Source: Clostridia bacterium
Lineage (GTDB): Bacteria > Bacillota > Clostridia > Oscillospirales > Acutalibacteraceae
Direction: 5' to 3'
Assembly (NCBI GenBank): GCA_017416485.1
Contig: JAFQCH010000025.1
Coordinates: forward strand, 60,649-124,648
DNA: 64,000 nt
The notes beneath the pieces are model-generated. The model searched no databases and was not told the origin of the DNA. It saw only the letters and a list, made by a program, of their open reading frames with translations. Of the stretch, positions 25,953-33,731 are shown one piece after another; position 1 is the first letter of the stretch, and every line of letters begins with the position of its first letter. Position numbers and translations under genes: made by a program.

Positions 25953-27200
25953 TCATTTTGGAGCTTTGTCTTTGTTGCGGAAACTTTCAAATGCTTTCTG
26001 CACGGCGTAGTAAGACGGTTTCGGCTTGCCGTTGTTGTCCACAAGACCCCAACGGGTCTCGGTCGGACAGTCGCTCTGACCGCAGTAAGCGCAGTGCGGA
26101 AAATCAGTGTAACAGAACACGATTGCTCCGCATATAAAGTCGAGGTTGTAAAATCTGTCAAGCAGTTTTGTGTAGAACTTTGCCTGTCCTTCGGGTGTGT
26201 GCGGATAGCCGGGAATCACGGTGATGCCGGGCAACTCTTTGTAAAGATGATTCGTCATGTCGCCGTCAAACAGAAAATCGGCATATTTTGTTGGGTCGTT
26301 TTCGCAAACATAACGCACATGCTCTGCAAAATGCGGCGAGAGATTATTAACAAAGGTTTCAATGTCGGCACGTGCTTGTTCTTCGCTGTCAAAGCCGTAG
26401 GATTGCAGAATTGCCTTTTTCTCGGCTTTTGTTTTTGGCTTGCCGTCGCTGATGTAGCCGAATTCCTGCATCAGGATGGGCTTTTTGGTAAAGCCCCACA
26501 GGTATCTTGCCATCACATCGAACAAAAACATAAATCCGGGCAGCTTGAAGAAGCAACCGAGATACATGTCAAGCCCCACATAATCGCAGTATTTGTGATA
26601 CGGCTTTAAGCCCGCGTGCAGGTCAGCCTGCGGTCCTGCGGAATTGTAACCGATAATGATGTCCCCGCGGTAATCGTACATCGCCTTTAACTGCATGCCG
26701 ATGAATTCAATGCCCTCTTTCATGTTCAGCGGCACGGTGAATCTGGGCATGCCGATTTCGTTTGCAACCTGAATACCGTCGAGAATCCCTTGCATATCTT
26801 CCACTGTAAAACGGGCTGCTTTGCAGATGAGGTCTTTGCCTTCTTTTGTGCGCGGGTCGATGCCGAGAGCAACGCAATGTGACGGAATGGCAGTCATTGC
26901 CATAATTTTTAATCCTGTCGCTTTTATGGTCTTGAATTCTTCTTTTCTTTTTGTGTAAACGTCCCGCACATTGCCGTTCTTGTCAAACGGGAACGGCACA
27001 TCGGTGCGAATCCATTCGATATTTGCGTGTTTGACCTGCCCGTAATCTTCGCTTACATGGCAGGCACCGCGGATAAAACCGAGCCTTTTGCGGATCGCTT
27101 TGGTTTCATCGGAGTATGTTTTTGTGAAATAGGATTTGATAATATTGGTCGGAATGTATTTGATGCTGTTGATGATTTGGTTTTTCATGAATTCATCCAT
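25953..27200 (-). CDS. Clan GH-A-like TIM-barrel glycoside hydrolase, paralogue 1
   Basis: A 415-residue protein of a family I cannot name. TIM-barrel features of clan GH-A are present: GIQVANEIGMPRF gives the Asn-Glu acid/base pair after strand 4 (near residue 147), and KPILMQEFGYISDG gives a candidate nucleophile Glu after strand 7 (near 247). IGYNSAGPQADLH and YVGLDMYLG lie between. A Cys-rich YCGQSDCPTETRWGLVDNNGKPKPSYY block closes the domain, as in cellulase- and mannanase-type enzymes. No signal peptide, so the substrate is intracellular. It starts 3 bases after the stop of its paralogue, so the two are translated together. Confidence 0.75.
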   Translation of the reverse strand: MDEFMKNQIINSIKYIPTNIIKSYFTKTYSDETKAIRKRLGFIRGACHVSEDYGQVKHANIEWIRTDVPFPFDKNGNVRDVYTKRKEEFKTIKATGLKIMAMTAIPSHCVALGIDPRTKEGKDLICKAARFTVEDMQGILDGIQVANEIGMPRFTVPLNMKEGIEFIGMQLKAMYDYRGDIIIGYNSAGPQADLHAGLKPYHKYCDYVGLDMYLGCFFKLPGFMFLFDVMARYLWGFTKKPILMQEFGYISDGKPKTKAEKKAILQSYGFDSEEQARADIETFVNNLSPHFAEHVRYVCENDPTKYADFLFDGDMTNHLYKELPGITVIPGYPHTPEGQAKFYTKLLDRFYNLDFICGAIVFCYTDFPHCAYCGQSDCPTETRWGLVDNNGKPKPSYYAVQKAFESFRNKDKAPK

Positions 27201-27203
27201 GCT

Positions 27204-28439
27204 TCAGTCCTCATTTTTCTTGATTTTGCCGTACATTTCCTTGACGGCATAGTAAGCAGGTTTCGGATTTCCTTTTTGGTCAACCAGTCCCCAACGGGTT
27301 TCGGTCGGGCAATCGGTTTGCCCGCAGTAACCGCATTTTTCGTAATCGGAATAGCAGTAAATGATGGTGCCGCACACAAAATCGAGGTCATAGAAAAGTT
27401 TGATCACCTTTTTGAAAAACTTTGCCTGTCCTTCAGGTGTGTGCGGAATACCCGGAATGACGGTAATGCGGGGCAGTTCTTTGTAAAGATGATTTTTCAT
27501 GTCCCCGCTGAAAAGCAGTGTTGCATATTTGCTTACATCTTCTCCGCAGGCTCTGCGCACATGCCCTGCAAAATGCGGGGAGAGATTACCCACAAAGGTT
27601 TCAATATTTTTTGTTGCCTGTTCTTCGCTGTCAAAGCCGTAGGATTGCAGAATTGCCTTTTTTTCGACCTTTGTTTTCGGCTTGCCGTCACCGATGTAAC
27701 CGAATTCCTGCATCAGAATGGGCTTGCCTGTGAAAGCCCACAGAAAACGCGCCATAACGGAAAACATAAATATGAACCCGGGCATGTTGAAGAAACAACC
27801 GAGATACATGTCGAGTCCCACATAATCGCAGTATCTGTGATATTGCTTCATGGGAAGATGCAGGTCGATCTGCGGTCCTGCGGAGTTGTAGCCGATGATA
27901 TTTTTACCGCGCAAGGGGTACATTTCTTCCAATTGCACACCGATAAATTTCACCGCTTCGTCCATAGTCAGCGGCAGGGTGAAATGCGGCATGCCCATTT
28001 CGTTTGCCACCTGAAAACCGCCGATGCAATCTTTTAAGTCCTCTGCAACAAACCGCGCGGTTGAACGAAGTTTCTGCTCTCCATCTGTCGTGCGTACATC
28101 TGCGCCGAATCTGATGCATTCGGCAGGGTAATAGGTAATTGCCATGACCTTGAAGCCGTTTTCGGTGAATCGAATGCATTCCTGCTTGCGGTCAAGATAA
28201 ATCTGACGTAGTTCATTGTTTTTGTCAAACGGATAGGGAATATCAAGGCGTACCCATTCTATGTTGGCTTCATGCAGCTGCTTGTGATTTTCGGGCGCAT
28301 GGCAAACACCGCGCACAAAACCTTTTTTGCGCAGTGCTTTGGTTTCGGGTGAACTTTTCGGAATAAAGAACGATTTTGCAATATTGGCAGGAATGTATTT
28401 TACACTGTTGATGATCTGATTTTTCAAAAAATCATCCAT
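27204..28439 (-). CDS. Clan GH-A-like TIM-barrel glycoside hydrolase, paralogue 2
   Basis: A 411-residue paralogue of the product at 25953, alignable end to end. The acid/base pair is in GFQVANEMGMPHF, the nucleophile Glu in KPILMQEFGYIGDG, and the closing block YCGQTDCPTETRWGLVDQKGNPKPAYY is conserved. The ATG at 28439 is preferred over that at 28448 because AAAGGAT (28453-28447) is then 7 bases upstream. The VanX-like dipeptidase gene ends 13 bases before. Tandem duplication with conserved catalytic residues suggests two related substrates or an enzyme complex. No export signal. Confidence 0.75.
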   Translation of the reverse strand: MDDFLKNQIINSVKYIPANIAKSFFIPKSSPETKALRKKGFVRGVCHAPENHKQLHEANIEWVRLDIPYPFDKNNELRQIYLDRKQECIRFTENGFKVMAITYYPAECIRFGADVRTTDGEQKLRSTARFVAEDLKDCIGGFQVANEMGMPHFTLPLTMDEAVKFIGVQLEEMYPLRGKNIIGYNSAGPQIDLHLPMKQYHRYCDYVGLDMYLGCFFNMPGFIFMFSVMARFLWAFTGKPILMQEFGYIGDGKPKTKVEKKAILQSYGFDSEEQATKNIETFVGNLSPHFAGHVRRACGEDVSKYATLLFSGDMKNHLYKELPRITVIPGIPHTPEGQAKFFKKVIKLFYDLDFVCGTIIYCYSDYEKCGYCGQTDCPTETRWGLVDQKGNPKPAYYAVKEMYGKIKKNED

Positions 28440-28452
28440 TTGTAACATCCTT

Positions 28453-29148
28453 TCAGAGCAGGTTTATTTTATCTCTTGTGAAAATGCCTTCATAAACAGC
28501 GGGGCAGTTGTTGAAATAGCCCCAAAAGCGGTTGCCGTAGTCATAATGCCACCACTCGCTCGGCAGACTTTCGAATCCTGCTTTGGTCATGCAGTGGTAA
28601 AGCAAACGGCGGTTGTTGCGGATTTCTTCACTTTCGTTGTGTGTTTCAAAATAATCGGTCTGTGTTTTATCCGAGAAAGCATCGAAAGCGGTGCCCATAC
28701 GAAGTTCGTTGCCGTTGTTGTCAAGAATTGTTACATCCACCGCACCGCCTGTGGCGTGCAACGGGGGCACAAGCGGATCTGCAATCGGGGGTGCCACAAA
28801 CTTTGTAAGCACCGCTTCCTGTTCTTCTTCTGATGCATTTTCAAGGGAAAAAGTCTTCAGAATATCCGCTTTGTAAGTTTCATACAGTTCATTCTGCAGT
28901 GAAAACGGTCGCCACGCATCCCAAATGCAAAGGCTGTAGCCGTCGGGTAGAAAAGACTGTGCCAAAAGCAGTTTTTCAAAAACCGTTTTGCGCACAAAAC
29001 ACCTGTTTTCGGCATTCTGCATGCCGAGCAGTGGGTATTGCATGCGTATTTTTAAGCCCGATTCTTCCGTTACCTGCACAAAGGGTTCATTGCTTTTTTG
29101 CAATGCTGTGTGCATGCCGGGATGCTCTCTTGCGGGAATGGGATTCAT
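28453..29148 (-). CDS. D-alanyl-D-alanine dipeptidase (VanX/DdpX family, peptidase M15D)
   Basis: A 231-residue zinc dipeptidase that splits D-Ala-D-Ala. Zinc-binding and catalytic motifs are clear: HATGGAVDVTI (zinc His and Asp), MGTAFDAFS after it, and SEWWHYDYGN (catalytic Glu and third zinc ligand His). CIWDAWRPFS contains the Arg that stabilises the transition state. No signal peptide, so it acts in the cytoplasm. There is no VanA, VanH or VanRS nearby, so this is unlikely to be a vancomycin-resistance set; a role in recycling cell-wall dipeptide is more likely. First gene of an operon with the two GH-A-like hydrolases. The ATG at 29148 follows an AGGTG site. Confidence 0.85.
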   Translation of the reverse strand: MNPIPAREHPGMHTALQKSNEPFVQVTEESGLKIRMQYPLLGMQNAENRCFVRKTVFEKLLLAQSFLPDGYSLCIWDAWRPFSLQNELYETYKADILKTFSLENASEEEQEAVLTKFVAPPIADPLVPPLHATGGAVDVTILDNNGNELRMGTAFDAFSDKTQTDYFETHNESEEIRNNRRLLYHCMTKAGFESLPSEWWHYDYGNRFWGYFNNCPAVYEGIFTRDKINLL

Positions 29149-29177
29149 GCTGCACCTCATAAAATAAACTTATTTTC

Positions 29178-29206
29178 ATTCTATCATGATATTTCTTTTT
29201 TTGCAA
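29178..29206 (-). promoter_or_regulatory. Promoter of the VanX/GH-A operon
   Basis: Minus-strand TTGCAA (29206-29201), 17 bases, TAGAAT (29183-29178), 29 bases before the start at 29148. Confidence 0.6.
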
Positions 29207-29210
29207 GTGC

Positions 29211-29239
29211 TTGACGAAGTTGTGCTGATTTAATATAAT
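29211..29239 (+). promoter_or_regulatory. Promoter of the E2-type acyltransferase gene
   Basis: TTGACG (29211-29216), 17 bases, TATAAT (29234-29239). The divergent -35 elements are only 4 bases apart, so the two promoters may compete or share control. Confidence 0.75.
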
Positions 29240-29263
29240 TGTTACAGTAAAGGGGGATATATA

Positions 29264-30223
29264 ATGAGTTTTAAGGAATATATAAACCAAGCAAAACTGG
29301 CACCCGAAGATGGTGACAAAATAGAAATTCTGGATGTGCGCAGCCGCGTGTTCAGCAATGCACTTGTGAACGCACAGCGCGAGATTCCCGCCGTTTGTTG
29401 CAATTACAATGCCGACATCACCGCATTTTGGGAAGAATACGAAGTCCTGAAATCAGAGTGTGGGTATGCTTTGCCGTTCAATACCCTGATGATTAAAGTG
29501 CTTACGGAAGGGCTTAAGGTTGCCCCGCGCCTGAATGCACACATTGAATATAACCATCACTCCACAAGCGGCAGACTCATTATTAAAAAGCACATCGATG
29601 TGACCGTGCCTGTGTGCTCCGAAGACGGACAGACCATTCAGGTTAAAGCCCGTCATCTGGAAGATAAATCCCTTGCCGAAATCGCCGCACAGCTTGATGA
29701 ACTGAAATACCGCTTAAGTAAAACCAATACAAACCATGCCTATTTCAATGTGGCGGCAAAGCGCATGGCAGGTTATGCCGCTAAAGGCAAGGTCGGTACT
29801 ACCTTTGCACAGTTCAGGAGTGCATACTTCGGCAAAAACAAAATTGCAAAGTTTTCGAAACTGTTCAAAAAGAAAAAGCATTCTTCGGGTACAAAACCCA
29901 AATACGAGGGGCTGCGTCCGGATGATTTTACCGAAGGCACGGTCTGCTTCACAAACTGGGGCACTTTGTATGAAAATCTGAATGTGAATATCACCTACAT
30001 TTCCCCCATGTATCCGTCCGTTTTTCTGCTTGCCGCTGGCAGGGTGAAAGATGAAACCTATGCCTTTAAAAACGAGCAGGGTGAGGTGGATATCGGAACC
30101 AAAAAAGTTTTGCCGTTGACTTTGATTTTTGACCACAAAATCGGCGGTGCCGCCGATATCATGCCGTTCATACAAAAAATGGATGAAATTTTTGAAAACC
30201 CCGCCGTTATAAAAGAATGGTAA
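29264..30223 (+). CDS. Stand-alone E2-type (2-oxoacid dehydrogenase) acyltransferase without lipoyl domain
   Basis: A 319-residue protein covering only the CAT-like catalytic domain of dihydrolipoamide acyltransferases. The early RSRVFSNALVNAQREIPAVCC segment, PFNTLMIKVLTEGLK, GTVCFTNWG and PLTLIFDHKIGGAADIMPF correspond to conserved E2 blocks. The active-site HxxxDG reads HKIGGA here: His is kept but the Asp is missing. There is no lipoyl or E1-binding domain and no E1 or E3 gene nearby. It is thus not part of a normal pyruvate dehydrogenase, and may acylate another thiol-borne substrate. It has its own promoter and terminator. Confidence 0.75.
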   Translation: MSFKEYINQAKLAPEDGDKIEILDVRSRVFSNALVNAQREIPAVCCNYNADITAFWEEYEVLKSECGYALPFNTLMIKVLTEGLKVAPRLNAHIEYNHHSTSGRLIIKKHIDVTVPVCSEDGQTIQVKARHLEDKSLAEIAAQLDELKYRLSKTNTNHAYFNVAAKRMAGYAAKGKVGTTFAQFRSAYFGKNKIAKFSKLFKKKKHSSGTKPKYEGLRPDDFTEGTVCFTNWGTLYENLNVNITYISPMYPSVFLLAAGRVKDETYAFKNEQGEVDIGTKKVLPLTLIFDHKIGGAADIMPFIQKMDEIFENPAVIKEW

Positions 30224-30229
30224 AAAAGC

Positions 30230-30266
30230 AACCTGCAAACCGATTGAAAGGCTTGCAGGTTTTTTG
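30230..30266. terminator. Bidirectional rho-independent terminator
   Basis: Stem 30230-30241 with 30250-30261 (AACCTGCAAACC/GGCTTGCAGGTT) and T-runs on both strands, between convergent genes ending at 30223 and 30273. Its stem sequence is close to that at 25905. Confidence 0.8.
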
Positions 30267-30272
30267 CGGAAA

Positions 30273-31223
30273 TTATTTCATCAGGTCGTTTTTCTTGATG
30301 TAATCAATGGTTTTATCAATGGTGGTGAATGCAAGTGCCACGCTTGTATCTGCCGCACCGTAGTACACGGCGATTCTGCCCGTTTCGGCATCGGTCAGTG
30401 CACAGCAGGGGAATACAACATTGGGAACATCGCCGTAGACTTCATAAGGTTCATGGGGTGCCAGCAGATAGCAGTCTGCACGGTGAAGCACTTTCCACGG
30501 CTCGTCCTTGTCAAGAATGGCGGCACCGATGCTGTAGGTAAAGCCGTTGCAACTTGTCAGCACGCCGTGATAGAACATAAGCCAGCCTTCGTCTGTTTCA
30601 ATGGGAGTCGGGCCTGCGCCGACTTTGGTGGATTCCCAGATTTTCACAGGGGACATGACAAAGCGGTGCTTGCCCCAGTAGGTCAGGTCAAGGCTTCGGC
30701 TGATATAAATGTCGCCGTAGGGGGTATGGCCCTTGTCGCAAGGGCGAATGAGCAGGCAGTATTCACCGTTGATCTTGCGGGGGAACAGGACACCGTTTCT
30801 TGCAACGGGATAGCAGGCATCCTCCATCTGTACCCATTCTTCAAAATCTTCCGTATAAGCAATGCCGATGGTGGTGCCGTGCGGGGTGTGGTTGACCCAT
30901 GACAGATAATATTTGTCTTCGATCAGGCACAGGCGGGGGTCATAACCCTCAAAAATAACCTTGTCTTTCAGGTTCCATGTGATACCGTCATCGCTGAAAC
31001 CGACAACAAGTTTCTGGTCACGGCTTCTGAAGTCCACTCTGAAAACACCTGCAAAACCGTCCTTGTAAGGCACAACGGCAGAGTTGAAAATGCTGTTTGC
31101 CATAAACAGATTGTCGCGGGTGATCACGGGATTGTTGTTGTATCTCCACATCGGGTACGGATATCCTTCGGGCGCATCCTGCCACGGAATGTTGGGTAAA
31201 TTGTTGCCGAGAATTTTAGCCAT
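30273..31223 (-). CDS. GH130 beta-mannoside phosphorylase
   Basis: A 316-residue five-bladed propeller of family GH130, which phosphorolyses beta-linked mannosides to mannose 1-phosphate. Family blocks seen are NPVITRDN, VFRVDFRSRDQKL, GYDPRLCLIEDKYYLSWV (catalytic Asp region), GDIYISRSLDLTYWG, WESTKVGAGPTPIETDEGW, FYHGV and NVVFPCCALTDAETGRIAVYYGAADT. No signal peptide, as expected for an intracellular phosphorylase that saves ATP. It lies 17 bases after a GH38 alpha-mannosidase in a three-gene operon, giving a route for mannan or N-glycan core breakdown. Specificity for Man-Man or Man-GlcNAc is not readable. Confidence 0.9.
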   Translation of the reverse strand: MAKILGNNLPNIPWQDAPEGYPYPMWRYNNNPVITRDNLFMANSIFNSAVVPYKDGFAGVFRVDFRSRDQKLVVGFSDDGITWNLKDKVIFEGYDPRLCLIEDKYYLSWVNHTPHGTTIGIAYTEDFEEWVQMEDACYPVARNGVLFPRKINGEYCLLIRPCDKGHTPYGDIYISRSLDLTYWGKHRFVMSPVKIWESTKVGAGPTPIETDEGWLMFYHGVLTSCNGFTYSIGAAILDKDEPWKVLHRADCYLLAPHEPYEVYGDVPNVVFPCCALTDAETGRIAVYYGAADTSVALAFTTIDKTIDYIKKNDLMK

Positions 31224-31239
31224 TTTTGTTTCTCCTTAT

Positions 31240-33717
31240 TTAATCATTACTTACAATGCCTTCAAGGAAGTTCAGTTCATCCGCAAAACCGTCTTTGTGA
31301 ATACGGAATGTCTTGATTTCGTTGGGCTCGAAATAGGTGCGGAATGCCGCTTCAACAAGGTCGCAGAATACAGCACAGTGTGTTTCCTTGCCTTTTGTTT
31401 CGTGGCAACGCAAAATGATATCACCGCTGCCGTCTTCGCAAAGTTTCAGCGCTGTCATCAGAATGTTGTCTGCATTGAAGCGAACAAAGCCCTGCTTCTG
31501 CGGCAGTGAGCCCTTGTGGTAGCCCATCGGTACGCAGTTGGGACGGATGTTGAACAGTGCGGCTTCTTTGGTCACATCACTGCATTCGGCTTCGCCTTCA
31601 TGCAGATAAATGCCGTATTCAAAGCTCTGCAAACCTTCGTCACAGAAGCGGAAATCCGCTTCGGGACGGGGAGAATAGTGGTCTGCAAAAATGACATTGC
31701 GCAAGAGTGTCAGACGCAGATCATTGTCGGGGCAGTCGTAGCTGTATTTGCTGTCGTTGAGAATACTCAAACCTCTGCGTACACCGTCAACCGTGACCGT
31801 CAGGTCGGCCCAACGCTGATGCGGTTCTTCTTCACCGTTGGTCGGTCGCTTGATGAACGAACCGGGGATTTCAGCGGTGTTGATGCCGTCTTCGCCTGCA
31901 AGCTTAAAGGAAGTCTTGAGCATGGTGAACTGTTCAGACCACATAGCACGGCATTTTACGCGAAGTGTCTTCTGCTTTGCACCGAGAATGAAGTCCTGAT
32001 GCAGAACGGATTTGCCGAAGGTGTGTACGGTGCGAATAACGGCTCTTGCATATTCGTCTTCAATCAATTCAATACTTTCAAGAGCCATAACACCTTTGAT
32101 GTCGTGGAACTTGAACACATTGTGTGCCCAGGTGTCGGTCTTGTGGTCGTCAATAACGGTCGGCACGGCAAGCTCACCGTTTGCGGCATAATCGTAACCG
32201 TTTTGTTTGTCAATAAGCGAAGTGATGCAGCCTGTTTCATTGCTGAATGCCACTTTGAGGTATTCATTTTCCATGCAAAGGCCGTTTGCATTTACGTCGC
32301 TGTCGGGTGCATATTCATCACCGTCAAATTCATCCAGCCAATAGGTTGCATACCCCATAGCGGGTACTTTTGCAAGGAAAACGGTGTCAAGGTGCGAATC
32401 GTTGGAACGGGAAGAACGCACATTGCTGAACACCACTTCATTGCCGTCGCAGTCTTTGACCTTGGAAGACGGATGATAGGTCTGCACGGGCACTTCCACA
32501 TCGAAAGAAAGCGGATTGAACACAGCAACGGGACGCGGGAAACCGGGGGCGGAATGATGGCGCACGCAGGTATCCACCGGGTCGCTGACGCCGTCAAGCC
32601 ATGTATCGATCTTGCCCGCAATGCGAAGTGCGGCTTCGTTGTATTTCTTCATAGCGGTGTTGATGGCGGCACCAAAGGTATGGCGCACATCTTCGTATGC
32701 TTCCATAATGGAACAACCGCACAGAATGTCGTGGAACTGATTGAAGCAGACTTCCTTCCATGCTTTTGCAAATTCTTCGTTGGAAGGATTCATATCGGCA
32801 ATGAAGTTTGCAACCGTTGCGAAACTTTCAGCCGCATACAGTTCGTTTTCTGCATTGCGGTTGAGCTGCTTGACAAGCGAGGTTGCCGAATAGCAACCGC
32901 TTGCATGGTGCTGTAATTCGTCTTCCCACATGGGGAGATCTACCATTTCAACAAGCAGATCACGGAAGTAATCATCGGGGGAAGAAAATTCCATTTCGTG
33001 CCAGCCGTCGTCTTCCATGTGTTCGATCATCCAGTTCATATCGGATTTGGTCGGACCGCCGCCGTGGTTGCCGACGCCATAGAAGAACATAACGCCGTGG
33101 CCTGTTTCGTTGATGGCATCTTCATATACTTTTCTTTCTCTTTCGAGGGAATGAGAGCCTGACGGAGCGTAGGTATTCGGAATGCGGTAGGTGATGACTT
33201 TGGAGCCGTCACGGTGCTTCCAGATGAATGCACTTTCGGGGATTTCAGCATTTTCGTGCATGCCGGGGCGCATCATAACATAAGCGGGCATGCCGGCATT
33301 CATAAGAAGCTGCGGCAGGTTTGCGTTGTGGCCGAAGGAGTCCACATTGTAACCGGTGCGGCAGATTTTGCCGAAGTTTTCATAATAGAATAACTGCGAA
33401 TACAGAGCCTGTCTTGCAAAGCTTTCAGCGGACGGAATGTTGCAGTCGGGCTGCACCCACCAACCGTTGACGGGCACCCATCTGCCTTCCTGTACTCTCT
33501 CTTTGATTTCTTCAAACATAGCGGGATCAATTTCCTTGACCCAGCTGTAGTAAGCCGCGGATGAACAGGTGAAAACAAAATCGTCATATTCATTGAGTCT
33601 GTCGAGTGCGGAGCGGAATGTCTGCATGACTTCGCCGCATCCTTCCTGCCATCTCCAGAGCCACACGGGGTCCAGATGTGCATTGCCGATCAGATGAATT
33701 TTGGAAAATTCAGACAT
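31240..33717 (-). CDS. GH38 alpha-mannosidase
   Basis: An 825-residue family GH38 enzyme that removes alpha-linked mannose, zinc dependent. IHLIGNAHLDPVWLWRWQEG supplies zinc His and Asp, GYNVDSFGHN the nucleophile Asp (near residue 124), and FNQFHDILCG a further zinc/active-site His. Length is in the range of short bacterial GH38 enzymes. No signal peptide. The ATG at 33717 has AGGAGGAA upstream; an earlier in-frame ATG lies inside the upstream gene. It is 14 bases downstream of the unknown-function gene and 17 bases upstream of the GH130 gene. Together they point to uptake and cytoplasmic trimming of mannose-containing oligosaccharides. Confidence 0.92.
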   Translation of the reverse strand: MSEFSKIHLIGNAHLDPVWLWRWQEGCGEVMQTFRSALDRLNEYDDFVFTCSSAAYYSWVKEIDPAMFEEIKERVQEGRWVPVNGWWVQPDCNIPSAESFARQALYSQLFYYENFGKICRTGYNVDSFGHNANLPQLLMNAGMPAYVMMRPGMHENAEIPESAFIWKHRDGSKVITYRIPNTYAPSGSHSLERERKVYEDAINETGHGVMFFYGVGNHGGGPTKSDMNWMIEHMEDDGWHEMEFSSPDDYFRDLLVEMVDLPMWEDELQHHASGCYSATSLVKQLNRNAENELYAAESFATVANFIADMNPSNEEFAKAWKEVCFNQFHDILCGCSIMEAYEDVRHTFGAAINTAMKKYNEAALRIAGKIDTWLDGVSDPVDTCVRHHSAPGFPRPVAVFNPLSFDVEVPVQTYHPSSKVKDCDGNEVVFSNVRSSRSNDSHLDTVFLAKVPAMGYATYWLDEFDGDEYAPDSDVNANGLCMENEYLKVAFSNETGCITSLIDKQNGYDYAANGELAVPTVIDDHKTDTWAHNVFKFHDIKGVMALESIELIEDEYARAVIRTVHTFGKSVLHQDFILGAKQKTLRVKCRAMWSEQFTMLKTSFKLAGEDGINTAEIPGSFIKRPTNGEEEPHQRWADLTVTVDGVRRGLSILNDSKYSYDCPDNDLRLTLLRNVIFADHYSPRPEADFRFCDEGLQSFEYGIYLHEGEAECSDVTKEAALFNIRPNCVPMGYHKGSLPQKQGFVRFNADNILMTALKLCEDGSGDIILRCHETKGKETHCAVFCDLVEAAFRTYFEPNEIKTFRIHKDGFADELNFLEGIVSND

Positions 33718-33731
33718 TTTTCGTTCCTCCT

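Noticed and set aside
28453..29148. Vancomycin-resistance operon
   Set aside because: Only a VanX-like dipeptidase is present; VanH, VanA/B and VanRS are absent and the neighbours are glycoside hydrolases.
29264..30223. Chloramphenicol acetyltransferase
   Set aside because: The fold is shared with CAT, but conserved blocks (PFNTLMIKVL, GTVCFTNWG) match E2 catalytic domains better and the length is larger.
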